Origin: Bacteroidales bacterium
GTDB taxonomy: Bacteria; Bacteroidota; Bacteroidia; Bacteroidales; GWF2-38-335
Assembly (NCBI GenBank): GCA_016936815.1
Contig: JAFGXD010000143.1
Location: 1-51,220, forward strand
Direction of reading: 5' to 3'
DNA: 51,220 nt
The position numbers and the translations under genes were made by a program. The notes beneath the pieces are model-generated. The model was not told where the DNA came from and searched no databases. It saw only the letters and a program-made list of their open reading frames with translations. Within the stretch, counting starts at the first letter, position 1. Each line of letters opens with the position of its first letter. Shown piece after piece: positions 8,009-17,222 of the stretch.

Positions 8009-10234
8009 ATGGCAGATATTAAAGTTAATGTAGAGGTTGCCAAAGGTTTGGGACTTCTACCCGAAGAATTTGAAAAGATTAAGGAAATTTTGGGAAGAAC
8101 ACCAAATTTTACCGAATTGAGTATTTTTTCGGTTATGTGGTCAGAACATGCTTCATACAAAAATTCTATTAAGTGGCTAAAAACCCTTCCCCGCGAGGGA
8201 AAACATTTGCTTGCCGAAGCAGGAAGCGAAAATGCAGGTCTTGTTGATGTTGGAGATGGATTGGCTTGCGCTTTTAAAATAGAATCTCATAACCACCCTT
8301 CTGCTATTGAGCCTTACCAAGGTGCTGCAACAGGTGTTGGCGGTATTAACAGAGATATTTTTACTATGGGTGCAAGACCAATTGCTCAACTTAACTCTTT
8401 AAGGTTTGGAAGTCTTAATCTAGACAGAACAAAATGGCTGCTAAAAGGCGTTGTTAAGGGAATTGGAAATTACGGAAACTCATTTGGTGTTGCTGTTTTG
8501 GGCGGCGAGGTGTTTTTCGATGAGTCGTACAATCAAAATCCTCTTGTTAATGCAATGTCGGTAGGGATTGTAAAAAAAGATAAAACTATTTCTGCTATTT
8601 CTTATGGCGAAGGTAATCCTGTATATATTGTTGGTTCTTCAACAGGAAAAGACGGGATTCATGGTGCTACCTTTGCTTCCGCCGATTTAACCGAGGACTC
8701 TGCCGACGATATTCCTTCAGTTCAGGTGGGCGATCCTTTTCAGGAAAAATTGCTTCTTGAAGCTACTCTCGAACTAAACGAAACAGATGCTGTTATTGGA
8801 ATGCAGGATATGGGCGCTGCCGGAATTATCTGTTCAACATCCGAAATGTCTGCAAAAGGTGAACATGGAATGAGAGTTGATTTGTCGAAGGTGCCTTTAC
8901 GTCAGCAAAATATGGAACCGTGGGAAATTCTTCTTTCCGAATCGCAGGAACGTATGCTGGTGGTTGTTAAGAAAGGAAAAGAGAAAATTGTTGAAGATAT
9001 TTTTGATAAATGGGATTTGAATTGTGCTGTAATTGGAGAAGTTACTAAAGGAAATAGACTTAATTTTTATTGGGGAAAAGATTTGGTTGCCGATGTTCCT
9101 GCTTCAGACCTTGTTTTGGGCGGTGGCGCTCCTGTTTACGACAGAGAATATAAAGAACCTGCATATTATGCGGAATACAAGAAATTTTCAATTGATAATG
9201 TTGAGGAACCCGAAAACTTGAAAGATGTTGCCTGGGAGTTACTTAGAAATCCTAATATTGCTTCCAAGAAGTGGGTTTTCGAACAATACGATACAATGGT
9301 GAGAACCAATAATATGTCTACCAATACGCCTTCGGATGCGGGTATTGTAAATTTGAAAGGAACAAACAAGGCTCTAGCTTTAACAGTAGATTGTAATGCA
9401 AGATATGTAAAGGCTGATCCTGAAATTGGTACTTCTATTGCTGTTGCCGAAGCAGCAAGAAACATTGTTTGCTCAGGTGGAGAACCTTCAGCTATTACAA
9501 ATTGCCTAAATTTTGGAAACCCATATAATCCTGAAGCTTTTTGGCAGTTTGTTGGTGCAATAAAAGGAATGGGAGCTGCGTGCAGAAAATTTGGAACTCC
9601 CGTAACCGGTGGAAATGTTAGTTTCTACAATCAGACTCTTATTGGCGACAAGGCAGAACCTGTAATGCCAACCCCAACAATTGGAATGCTTGGAATTCTT
9701 GAAGATAAAAAACATCATACTTCTCTGGCTTTCAAAAGTAAAGGAGATATGATTTTTCTGGTAGGAAAATCGAGAAACGATATTTCTTGCTCCGAATATT
9801 TGGTTTCATGGCACAAAATTAAAGCTAGTCCTGTTCCTTATTTTAATATGGAAGAAGAATACAATTTACAACAGGCTGTATTAGAATCTATTAGAAGAGA
9901 TTTGCTGCAATCGGCTCACGATGTTTCTGAAGGTGGTGTATTTGTTGCTTTGGTTGAATCGGGAATAGTAAATAACCTTGGTTTCGATATTACCACAGAT
10001 GCAGAAATTCGTGAAGATGCTTTTCTTTTTGGTGAGGCTCAAGGCAGAATTATTGTTACAGTTTCTCCCGAAAAAGAAGGCGATTTTATTGATTTTATGC
10101 TTGAAAGAAAAATTCCTTTTTCAACTTTGGGACATGTTACCAAAGCTCAAATGAGAATTGACGATGTTTCTTTTGGCTTCATTGAGGATGCCAAAAAGGT
10201 TTACGATGAGGCTCTTGGGGAATATCTAAAATAA
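8009..10234 (+). CDS. purL: Phosphoribosylformylglycinamidine synthase, small-type PurL subunit
   Basis: A 741-residue small-type PurL, which performs the ATP-dependent amidation of FGAR to FGAM, the fourth step of purine synthesis, using ammonia from PurQ with PurS bridging. Neither purQ nor purS is in the window. Key signatures are MWSEHASYKNS with the catalytic His at residue 47, ESHNHPSAIEPYQGAATGVGG, the GMQDMGAAGI loop of the first half, and the second AIRS-like half with GGNVSFYNQT and SAHDVSEGG. The length is typical of the stand-alone form, not the 1200-1300-residue PurL fused to a glutaminase. I chose the ATG at 8009 because the upstream TTG at 7985 lies inside the promoter. The gene is followed after 6 bp by menG. 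Confidence 0.96.
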   Translation: MADIKVNVEVAKGLGLLPEEFEKIKEILGRTPNFTELSIFSVMWSEHASYKNSIKWLKTLPREGKHLLAEAGSENAGLVDVGDGLACAFKIESHNHPSAIEPYQGAATGVGGINRDIFTMGARPIAQLNSLRFGSLNLDRTKWLLKGVVKGIGNYGNSFGVAVLGGEVFFDESYNQNPLVNAMSVGIVKKDKTISAISYGEGNPVYIVGSSTGKDGIHGATFASADLTEDSADDIPSVQVGDPFQEKLLLEATLELNETDAVIGMQDMGAAGIICSTSEMSAKGEHGMRVDLSKVPLRQQNMEPWEILLSESQERMLVVVKKGKEKIVEDIFDKWDLNCAVIGEVTKGNRLNFYWGKDLVADVPASDLVLGGGAPVYDREYKEPAYYAEYKKFSIDNVEEPENLKDVAWELLRNPNIASKKWVFEQYDTMVRTNNMSTNTPSDAGIVNLKGTNKALALTVDCNARYVKADPEIGTSIAVAEAARNIVCSGGEPSAITNCLNFGNPYNPEAFWQFVGAIKGMGAACRKFGTPVTGGNVSFYNQTLIGDKAEPVMPTPTIGMLGILEDKKHHTSLAFKSKGDMIFLVGKSRNDISCSEYLVSWHKIKASPVPYFNMEEEYNLQQAVLESIRRDLLQSAHDVSEGGVFVALVESGIVNNLGFDITTDAEIREDAFLFGEAQGRIIVTVSPEKEGDFIDFMLERKIPFSTLGHVTKAQMRIDDVSFGFIEDAKKVYDEALGEYLK

Positions 10235-10240
10235 AAAATT

Positions 10241-10963
10241 TTGGTAAAACCTTATAATCAGGAATCTTCTAAAAAAGAACAGGTGGCCGGTATGTTTAAT
10301 GCCATTGCCGGTCGCTACGATTTTCTTAATCATTTTCTTTCCTTTGGAATTGATTATAATTGGAGAAAAATTCTTGTTAAGGTTTTGAAAAATCATAATC
10401 CCAACAAAATTCTTGATGTAGCAACAGGTACAGCAGATTTGGCTATTAAAGCCGCAAAAAAAACATCAGCAGAAATTCTTGGCATAGATATTTCAAAAGA
10501 AATGCTTGAAATCGGCAAAAAAAAGGTTGAAAAGCTTGGTCTGCAAAACAGAATTTCTCTTTTGGAAGCTGATGCCGAAAATCTTCCTTTTCAAAATGAT
10601 TCTTTCGATGCGGTAATGGTTTCTTTTGGGGTAAGAAATTTTGAAAATCTGGATAAGGGTCTTGAAGAAATTTACAGGGTATTAAAGCCAGGTGGTATTT
10701 TTTTAGTACTTGAATTTTCTCAGCCCGACGAATTTCCTGAAAAACAACTTTATGGTTTTTATTCAAGGTTTATTCTTCCATTTTTTGGTAGGATTTTTTC
10801 AGGAGACAAAAGAGCATATTCTTACCTTCCAGAATCTGTTATTGCATTTCCTTATGGACAATCGTTTTTAGAAAGAATGAAGGCAATTGGCTACAATAAT
10901 CTCAGTTATAAAAAATTAACTTTTGGAGTTGCAACACTATATATTGCTTATAAAATAAATTAG
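10241..10963 (+). CDS. ubiE: Demethylmenaquinone methyltransferase (UbiE/MenG family)
   Basis: This 240-residue class I SAM methyltransferase catalyses the last step of menaquinone synthesis, C-methylation of demethylmenaquinone. Motifs are MFNAIAGRYDFLNHFLSFGID near the N-terminus, the SAM-binding DVATGTADLA, VSFGVRNFENLDKGLEEI, and YRVLKPGG. The likely start is the TTG at 10241, giving the VKPYNQESSKKEQVA leader typical of Bacteroidota MenG; an ATG at 10292 (MFNAIA) would remove it. The purL stop is 6 bp upstream, so the two are probably one transcript. Menaquinone is the usual quinone of this phylum. Confidence 0.93.
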   Translation: MVKPYNQESSKKEQVAGMFNAIAGRYDFLNHFLSFGIDYNWRKILVKVLKNHNPNKILDVATGTADLAIKAAKKTSAEILGIDISKEMLEIGKKKVEKLGLQNRISLLEADAENLPFQNDSFDAVMVSFGVRNFENLDKGLEEIYRVLKPGGIFLVLEFSQPDEFPEKQLYGFYSRFILPFFGRIFSGDKRAYSYLPESVIAFPYGQSFLERMKAIGYNNLSYKKLTFGVATLYIAYKIN

Positions 10964-10974
10964 TCTTATTTTTG
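10944..10974 (+). promoter_or_regulatory. Promoter of the cation/proton antiporter gene
   Basis: TTG at 10944-10946, a 20-bp spacer and TATTTTTG at 10967-10974 match the Bacteroidota consensus. The -7 element includes the in-frame TTG at 10972, which argues that translation starts at the ATG 10990. The -33 element lies inside the end of menG. Confidence 0.6.
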
Positions 10975-10989
10975 AAAAAAAAACAAACT

Positions 10990-12348
10990 ATGGATATTTC
11001 AATTGCAATTATTTTTCTTGGAAGTCTTATCTTCTTTTCGCACATGTTCAATTCTTTGTTCGATAAAACAAAAATTCCAAATGTTCTATTGTTAATGCTT
11101 ATTGGAATTATTGTTGGTCCTATTGGCGGTTGGGTATCTCCCACGGATTTTGGACAGGTTGGAAGAATTTTTACAACAATCACTCTTGTTGTAATTTTAT
11201 TTGAATCAGGTGTTAATTTAAGATTTGCCGATATAGGAAAGGCTTTTGGATCAGCATTTTTAATTACAATAATAAACTTCATTGTATCTGTTACAATTGC
11301 TGTGGTGGTAATAATGATGTTTACAAAACTCGATTTTGTTGCATCACTTTTTGTTGGTTCAATAATAGGAGGTACTTCTTCAGCAGTTGTAATACCAATG
11401 ATTAAACAATTAAAACTTAAGGAAAGAAGTGAAACCATTCTATCTCTTGAATCGGCTTTAAGCGATGTTTTATGCCTTATTGTGGCTTTGGCTGTTTTGG
11501 GTGGTATGCAAAGTGGCAAAGATTTAGAAATGTCGGATATTCTTATTGAAATAGCTGAGAGTTTTCTAATAGCATTGGCAATTGGTATTATAAGCGGTTT
11601 TGTTTGGTCAGCTTTTCTTAAAATATTTAAAGAGATAAAAAACTCTATGTTTACTTCGCTTGCGGCAGTTCTTATTGTTTATGGACTGGTAGAGAAACTA
11701 GGTTACAATGGTGGTATTGCTGCACTTTCATTTGGTATTATGCTTGGAAATAGTGGGGTTATTAACGAAAAGAAATTGTTTAAGAAAATTTTTGCATTTA
11801 GTACAGTAAGCCTTGGTAAAAACGAAAAAGATTTCTTCTCCGAGTTGGTTTTTATTTTACAAACTTACTTCTTCGTATTTATTGGTATTAGTATACAGTT
11901 TGGAAATCTATGGCTTTATATTGTAGGCCTTATTATTGTTGCTGCAATTATTCTTTCCAGACCATTGAGTCTAAAAATTCTATCGAAGAAAAAATTCGAT
12001 AATAAAGATTTAGCCATTATGGCAATAATGACACCAAAGGGTTTAATTCCGGCAGTTTTGGCGAGTATTCCAATTCAACTTGGATTGAAATTTGGTTCAG
12101 AAATTCAGGATTTAGGATTTGCTGTTGTTCTTTTTAGTATTATTATTTGCTCTATTTTGGTTATTTTGGTAAGTAAAGATCCGTTGTTTATGACAAAATT
12201 GTTTAAAAAGAATACTTCGGAAATTCAAACAGAAAGTGTTGCTGAAAATACTGAAGCAGGTGTAGTTGCTGAATTAACAGAACCTGTTAAAGAACAGTTG
12301 GAAGAACAAAAAGACGATAATGAAAGTGTTGAAGAAAAAAACGAATAA
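10990..12348 (+). CDS. Cation:proton antiporter (CPA superfamily)
   Basis: A 452-residue integral inner-membrane protein with about 12 hydrophobic helices from residue 3 to about 400. It resembles Na+/H+ exchangers of the CPA1/CPA2 type: IPNVLLLMLIGIIVGP in the N-terminal helices, LFESGVNL, GGTSSAVVIPMI in the core, and LESALSDVLCLIVAL, whose acidic residues are the usual ion-binding region. It probably exchanges Na+ or K+ for H+ in pH and salt homeostasis; the ion cannot be decided here. The last about 50 residues are a cytosolic Glu-rich tail. I start at the ATG 10990, not the TTG at 10972 inside the promoter. Its 3' end overlaps the retropepsin-like gene by 29 bp. Confidence 0.88.
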   Translation: MDISIAIIFLGSLIFFSHMFNSLFDKTKIPNVLLLMLIGIIVGPIGGWVSPTDFGQVGRIFTTITLVVILFESGVNLRFADIGKAFGSAFLITIINFIVSVTIAVVVIMMFTKLDFVASLFVGSIIGGTSSAVVIPMIKQLKLKERSETILSLESALSDVLCLIVALAVLGGMQSGKDLEMSDILIEIAESFLIALAIGIISGFVWSAFLKIFKEIKNSMFTSLAAVLIVYGLVEKLGYNGGIAALSFGIMLGNSGVINEKKLFKKIFAFSTVSLGKNEKDFFSELVFILQTYFFVFIGISIQFGNLWLYIVGLIIVAAIILSRPLSLKILSKKKFDNKDLAIMAIMTPKGLIPAVLASIPIQLGLKFGSEIQDLGFAVVLFSIIICSILVILVSKDPLFMTKLFKKNTSEIQTESVAENTEAGVVAELTEPVKEQLEEQKDDNESVEEKNE

Positions 12349-12763
12349 AATATCAATTCCTTTTTTTTTGGAAAATGTGGAAAATGGAAAAATGCTTCTA
12401 GTTGAAGGTTCTATCAATAATTCAAAAGGTTTTTTTATACTGGACACCGGAGCTTGTTGCTCAATTATAGATTCTACTCTTATTAGTGATTTTAATTCCG
12501 AACAAACTCATTTCTCCTCCTGGCAAATCAAAACAATTGAAGGCAATAATACAAATGTTTATGCTGTTTTAATTGAAAAATTTGTTTTAAATGAAACTCA
12601 ATTCCCCGATAAAAACTTCTTCTGCACAAGTCTTCATTTTTTGAATAAAGAATTTCCAAAAAAGCCAATTTTAGGAATAATTGCTAATGATATTTTTGAA
12701 AAATATTCTGCCGTTATTGATTATTCTACAAAAGAAATGACTATTAAAATACCAGCTAATTAG
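12320..12763 (+). CDS. Retropepsin-like single-domain aspartic protease-like protein
   Basis: 147 residues with no signal peptide or membrane segment. Residues 36-51 carry FFILDTGACCSIID, the retropepsin active-site pattern (hydrophobic-DTGA) with the catalytic Asp at 42. It is preceded by a beta-strand pair (MLLVEGSINNSKG) and followed by the 'ILGIIANDIFEKYSAVIDYSTKEMTIKI' type C-terminal strands of RVP-like proteins (LG..fl..y...iDy....l). Family members act as homodimers. The substrate is unknown. The ATG at 12320 lies inside the antiporter gene (29-bp overlap), so translational coupling is likely. An alternative start at M25 would lose the first strands. Function is inferred only from the motif. 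Confidence 0.7.
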   Translation: MKVLKKKTNKISIPFFLENVENGKMLLVEGSINNSKGFFILDTGACCSIIDSTLISDFNSEQTHFSSWQIKTIEGNNTNVYAVLIEKFVLNETQFPDKNFFCTSLHFLNKEFPKKPILGIIANDIFEKYSAVIDYSTKEMTIKIPAN

Positions 12764-12846
12764 TTGATTAACTGTATGTAATCCGGCTATTTTGTACTTG
12801 ATTTATTTTAACACAAAATATAGACGGGTATTATAAAAAAAATCAA

Positions 12847-12854
12847 TATATTTG
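12847..12854 (+). promoter_or_regulatory. -7 element for secDF
   Basis: TATATTTG is a full match to TAnnTTTG, 44 bp before the secDF ATG. No convincing TTG -33 element lies at the usual distance. The following leader is AT-rich with A-runs just before the ATG and no Shine-Dalgarno, as expected in Bacteroidota. Confidence 0.45.
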
Positions 12855-12898
12855 CGGCTCAAAAATTTTTGATATATATAATTTAAAAAAAACTTAAA

Positions 12899-15800
12899 AT
12901 GCAAAACAAAGGAGCGATCAGGTTATTTGCAATTTTGCTGACCTTGGTTAGTATTTATCAGTTAACTTTTACATTCATAACCAACAGGGTTGAAAACACG
13001 GCAAAAAGTTTTGCTCAGGATTATTCTTATGCAGAAAAAGCAAAGCCGCTTATTGATTCAATTGTTAATTCAAACGGAAACCTTGAGGTTATTGATTATT
13101 GTGTAAATGCAATTAGAAATTTACAGCGTGATGTTCTTAAAATGAATGAGTTCAATTATCTTGATTCTATTCAAAGAGCAAAAGGAAATATGCAGGTAGT
13201 AAACAAATTTATTGATTCACTGGTTGTTATTCAGGATGAATTAGTTTACAGAAAAGAAAAAGCATATCTCGATAGTATGTCAAATGAGGTTGTTTATAAT
13301 TTCTTATGGCTAAGAAAATTCACTTACGAAGATTGTAAGAAACGTGAATTGAACCTTGGTCTCGACCTTAAAGGAGGTATGAACGTAACTCTTGAAATTT
13401 CTGTTGAAGATGTTATTAAAACTCTTGCAGGTCCTGTAAACAGTAAAGATCCTCTGTTTTTGGAAGCTATGAAAGAAGGCAAAGTTAAAATGAATACTGA
13501 TGGAGGAAATTTTGTAGATCATTTTGTTGAGGCATTTCAAAGGATTGGAAATGGTGCAGACATAAACTTCTTATTTCAAACATCAGGCTCAGGAAGTGTA
13601 ATAACAAATCAATCGACTGTTGCTGAGGTTCGCGATTACCTTGCTGAACAAGCACAAACAGCAATAGATAATTCTTTCAATATTTTAAGAAATCGTATAG
13701 ATAAGTTTGGTGTTACCCAACCTAATATCCAGCGTCTTGAAGGTAATTCAGGAAGAGTTATTGTTGAACTTCCCGGTATTAAAAATCCTGAAAGAGCTCT
13801 TAAGCTTCTCCAAAGTACAGCAAAACTAGAGTTTTGGGAAACTTATGAAAATAAAGATATTTTTCCGTATCTAAAAAAAGTTAACGATATTCATGTTAAA
13901 CTTAACAAACAGGAGAAAAAACCTGAAGTTGAATTACCTCTATTAGCCGAAGAAAAAAATGAAGATAATACAGGTGAAGAATTAGATACTACAAGTGAAA
14001 ATGATGATGTTGTTTCTCTTTTCAATGAGGAAGATACAATAAAAAATGAAAAAGATACTGCAAAAGCAGATTTGGGATTAGATGATGTTGATGAAACAGA
14101 AGGTGGAAAAATAGAAGACCAGCCTCTGTTTTCAATCTTAATTCCTCAAATTGCTAATAATAATCAGCCTGCAAGAGGTCCGGTTGTTGGTATGTCTTTG
14201 GGTCAAGATACTGCAAAGGTTATGAGAATGCTAAACCACGAGGAAGCAATGATTCACAGACCTATGGAAGTTATGTTCCGTTGGGAATATAAACCAAATT
14301 TAATGAAGGTTAGAACGGATAATGGAGGTGAGGAGGAAAAAGAGTATTATAATCTTATAGCCTTAAGAAAATCTACTCATACTGATAAAGCTCCTCTTGA
14401 AGGTGATGTAATTACAAGTGCAAGTGCCGACTATCATGGGAATTCTGCTATTGTTTATATGAGTATGAACTCAGAAGGTGCAACAGAATGGGCAAAACTT
14501 ACAAAGAAAAATATTGATCATGCCATTGCCATTGTTATGGATGGTGTTGTTTATTCTTATCCAAATGTTGAAAATGAAATTACCGGCGGCTCCTCACAGA
14601 TTTCCGGTAACTTTACCATTCAGGAAGCCAAAGACCTTGCAACTTTGCTAAATGCCGGTAAAATGCCCGCTCCTGCACATGTTGTTTCTTACGAAATAGT
14701 TGGACCATCATTGGGTAAAGAGGCTATTGATGCCGGTATTATGTCTTTCCTCTTTGCCTTTCTTTTGGTAATGATTTATATGGTTTTCTATTACAGCAGA
14801 AGAGCCGGTATGGTTGCTAACTTTGCTTTAATTGCAAACTTGTTCTTTATTTTTGGAGTTCTTGCTTCTCTTGGTGCAACTCTTACCCTCCCCGGTATTG
14901 CCGGTATTGTGCTTACAATAGGTATGTCGGTGGATGCTAACGTTCTTATTTATGAAAGAATTCGTGAAGAGATAGCCGCCGGAAAGGGACTGAAACTTGC
15001 TATTTCTCATGCTTATAGCTGGAAAGGTGCTATGTCAGCCATTATTGATGCTAACGTAACCACAATTCTTACCGGTATTATTCTTTATACTTTTGGCTCA
15101 GGACCTATTCAAGGGTTTGCAACTACCTTAATTATTGGTATTTTAACGTCTTTATTCTCAGCTATATTTATTACAAGATTGTTTTATGATTGGTTTATCA
15201 ATAAAAATTGGAAAATTACTTTCGATACCAAGATTACAAGAAATGCATTCAAAAATCTCAATATCCAATTTATTGAAAAAAGAAAAACTTTCTATGCAAT
15301 TTCAAGTATTGTTATTGTAATTGGATTGGGTTCGCTTTTTGTAAACGGTTTAAGTTTAGGTATTGACTTTAAAGGAGGTAGAAATTATGTAGTTAGATTC
15401 GATAAACCTGTTAGCCCATCTGAAATAAAAAAATCTTTAAAAGAGGTTTTTGGAGAATCGCCTGAGGTTAAAACTTTTGGAAAATCTAATCAGGTTAAAA
15501 TTACTACCAAATATAAAATTGACGATGAAGGAATCAATATTGAGAATGAAATTGATTCTCTAATGTTTGTTGGATTAAAATCTCAAATGTCCGAAGGTAT
15601 TACTTTAGAAAAATACAAACAAACAGATGAGACTAAAATGGAAGGTAAAATGAGCTCGCAAAAAGTCGGACCTACTATTGTTAGTGAAATTAAGGTAAGT
15701 GCGATTTATTCAATTGTTTTCTCCTTGTTAATTATGTTCCTTTATATTTTAATTAGATTTAGAAACTGGCAGTTTGGACTAGGTGCTACCGTGGCTCTAA

Positions 15801-16234
15801 TGCATGATGTTCTGTTTGTTCTGGGACTTTTCTCACTTCTTTATTCAATTATGCCTTTCTCAATGGAGATAGATCAGGCTTTTATAGCTGCTATTCTTAC
15901 TGTTGTTGGTTACTCACTTAACGATACTGTGGTTGTATTCGACCGTATTAGGGAGTTTGCAGGAATTCATACAAAGCGTGAGAGAAAAGATATAATGAAT
16001 ATGGCTATGAATTCTACTGTTTCCAGAACAGTTAATACATCTCTTACTACTTTTGTAGTGTTGCTTACAATTTTTATTTTTGGTGGTGAGGTAATTCGTG
16101 GATTTACTTTTGCTTTGCTTGTTGGTATTATTGTAGGAACTTATTCTTCATTGTTTGTTGCTACTCCTATTGTTTACGACACTATTAAACGTGCTGAAAA
16201 AATTAGGGTCATAAAAGGAAAGGCCATCAGATAA
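12899..16234 (+). CDS. secDF: Fused protein translocase subunit SecDF
   Basis: A 1111-residue SecD-SecF fusion, the proton-driven accessory of SecYEG that pulls proteins out on the periplasmic side. The SecD half has an N-terminal helix, LGLDLKGGMNVTLEI (about residue 155), a large periplasmic P1 region, and a six-helix RND-like domain with VDANVLIYERIREE. The SecF half begins near residue 800 and carries GIDFKGGRNYVVRF, VGPTIVSEI and GYSLNDTVVVFDRIRE. Asp and Arg residues in these motifs are the usual proton-relay positions. Fusion is normal for Bacteroidota. An acidic, low-complexity stretch of about 70 residues interrupts P1 (about residues 340-405). The gene ends before a strong terminator. 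Confidence 0.95.
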   Translation: MQNKGAIRLFAILLTLVSIYQLTFTFITNRVENTAKSFAQDYSYAEKAKPLIDSIVNSNGNLEVIDYCVNAIRNLQRDVLKMNEFNYLDSIQRAKGNMQVVNKFIDSLVVIQDELVYRKEKAYLDSMSNEVVYNFLWLRKFTYEDCKKRELNLGLDLKGGMNVTLEISVEDVIKTLAGPVNSKDPLFLEAMKEGKVKMNTDGGNFVDHFVEAFQRIGNGADINFLFQTSGSGSVITNQSTVAEVRDYLAEQAQTAIDNSFNILRNRIDKFGVTQPNIQRLEGNSGRVIVELPGIKNPERALKLLQSTAKLEFWETYENKDIFPYLKKVNDIHVKLNKQEKKPEVELPLLAEEKNEDNTGEELDTTSENDDVVSLFNEEDTIKNEKDTAKADLGLDDVDETEGGKIEDQPLFSILIPQIANNNQPARGPVVGMSLGQDTAKVMRMLNHEEAMIHRPMEVMFRWEYKPNLMKVRTDNGGEEEKEYYNLIALRKSTHTDKAPLEGDVITSASADYHGNSAIVYMSMNSEGATEWAKLTKKNIDHAIAIVMDGVVYSYPNVENEITGGSSQISGNFTIQEAKDLATLLNAGKMPAPAHVVSYEIVGPSLGKEAIDAGIMSFLFAFLLVMIYMVFYYSRRAGMVANFALIANLFFIFGVLASLGATLTLPGIAGIVLTIGMSVDANVLIYERIREEIAAGKGLKLAISHAYSWKGAMSAIIDANVTTILTGIILYTFGSGPIQGFATTLIIGILTSLFSAIFITRLFYDWFINKNWKITFDTKITRNAFKNLNIQFIEKRKTFYAISSIVIVIGLGSLFVNGLSLGIDFKGGRNYVVRFDKPVSPSEIKKSLKEVFGESPEVKTFGKSNQVKITTKYKIDDEGINIENEIDSLMFVGLKSQMSEGITLEKYKQTDETKMEGKMSSQKVGPTIVSEIKVSAIYSIVFSLLIMFLYILIRFRNWQFGLGATVALMHDVLFVLGLFSLLYSIMPFSMEIDQAFIAAILTVVGYSLNDTVVVFDRIREFAGIHTKRERKDIMNMAMNSTVSRTVNTSLTTFVVLLTIFIFGGEVIRGFTFALLVGIIVGTYSSLFVATPIVYDTIKRAEKIRVIKGKAIR

Positions 16235-16254
16235 TTTAATTTAATAATATTTTT

Positions 16255-16284
16255 AGCCTCGGTATTTTTCCGGGGCTTTTTTTT
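16255..16284 (+). terminator. Rho-independent terminator after secDF
   Basis: AGCCTCGG (16255-16262), loop TATTTTT, then CCGGGGCT (16270-16277) form an 8-bp stem with one G-T. A run of eight T follows (16277-16284). The last T is also the first base of the next promoter's -7 element. Confidence 0.85.
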
Positions 16285-16291
16285 ATATTTG
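16284..16291 (+). promoter_or_regulatory. -7 element merged with the secDF terminator
   Basis: TATATTTG fits TAnnTTTG exactly. It begins on the last T of the secDF terminator and ends only 3 bp before the ATG at 16295, so the predicted transcript would be leaderless or nearly so. No clear TTG is present about 20 bp upstream, where the terminator stem sits. Confidence 0.5.
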
Positions 16292-16294
16292 CGT

Positions 16295-17218
16295 ATGGAA
16301 TTCTTGCTATTGTTTGTAGGTTTAGCAATTTTGCTTGTGAGCGGCGATTTGCTTGTTCGCGGTGGCGTTGGACTAGCTAATAATTTTAAAATTTCGCGTC
16401 TTGTTATTGGGGTTACGGTAGTCTCTTTCGGAACTTCAGCGCCTGAACTTATTGTTAGTGTTAATGCTGCTATTAGCGGACATCCGGAAATTTCTATCGG
16501 TAACGTAATAGGCTCAAATATTGCTAATATTGCCCTTATTTTGGGAATTACAGCGGTTTTGTTACCAATTCCCGTAAATAGAACTTCCATTGTTGTTGAT
16601 TGGCCCGTTATGATGTTTGCAAGCTTGTTGTTTTGGTGGTTTGCTAATACCTCCGGAATTTTACAATCCTTCGAAGGAATTATTTTTGTTGTATTGCTTA
16701 TTGCATATATTATTTATTCAATAAAAAAATCTAAAGAACCCGAATTTAAGGATGAAACCAAAAAATCATATTCTTTATTATTATCCATTGGGTTTATTTT
16801 GGCTTCTTCCGTTGGACTCTATTTCGGATCGGATTTACTAGTAAATAATGCCGTAACAATTGCAACAAATTTAGATGTAAGCGAACATATTATCTCTGTT
16901 ACTATTATTGCTTTTGGTACTAGCGTACCAGAGCTTGCAACTTCAATTATTGCAGTTTACAAGAAAGAAACCGATATTTCAATTGGTAATATTATTGGAT
17001 CTAATATTTTTAATCTCTTCGCAATTTTAGGTATTACAAGTATTATTAAAGAAATCCCCGTAAGCATTAATGTTCTTAATAATGATATTTTTTGGATGCT
17101 AGGTATTGCTGCTGTCTTATTTCTTTTTATTATTCCACCAAAAAGAGGCCTTTTGAAGCGATGGAAAGGCGCTTGTCTGCTATTGATTTATTTTGTTTAC
17201 ATTTATTTACTATTTTAG
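16295..17218 (+). CDS. Calcium/sodium antiporter (CaCA family, YrbG-like)
   Basis: A 307-residue membrane protein of the Ca2+:cation antiporter superfamily with the two inverted alpha-repeats that form the ion pathway. Repeat one has [19 protein letters not shown] then [16 protein letters not shown] (about residues 35-90). Repeat two has [18 protein letters not shown] and [16 protein letters not shown] (about 200-250). About ten hydrophobic helices are visible. It probably exports Ca2+ in exchange for Na+. I chose the ATG at 16295 because [21 protein letters not shown] makes a complete first helix and the upstream TTG (16289) is inside the -7 element. First gene of a tight four-gene operon; lolD follows 4 bp later. 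Confidence 0.93.
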   Translation: MEFLLLFVGLAILLVSGDLLVRGGVGLANNFKISRLVIGVTVVSFGTSAPELIVSVNAAISGHPEISIGNVIGSNIANIALILGITAVLLPIPVNRTSIVVDWPVMMFASLLFWWFANTSGILQSFEGIIFVVLLIAYIIYSIKKSKEPEFKDETKKSYSLLLSIGFILASSVGLYFGSDLLVNNAVTIATNLDVSEHIISVTIIAFGTSVPELATSIIAVYKKETDISIGNIIGSNIFNLFAILGITSIIKEIPVSINVLNNDIFWMLGIAAVLFLFIIPPKRGLLKRWKGACLLLIYFVYIYLLF

Positions 17219-17222
17219 CAAA

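Noticed and set aside
10902-11519. A 205-codon minus-strand open frame inside the antiporter gene
   Set aside because: Antisense to a well-supported membrane protein; Thr/Ile-rich composition of a shadow frame and no start context.
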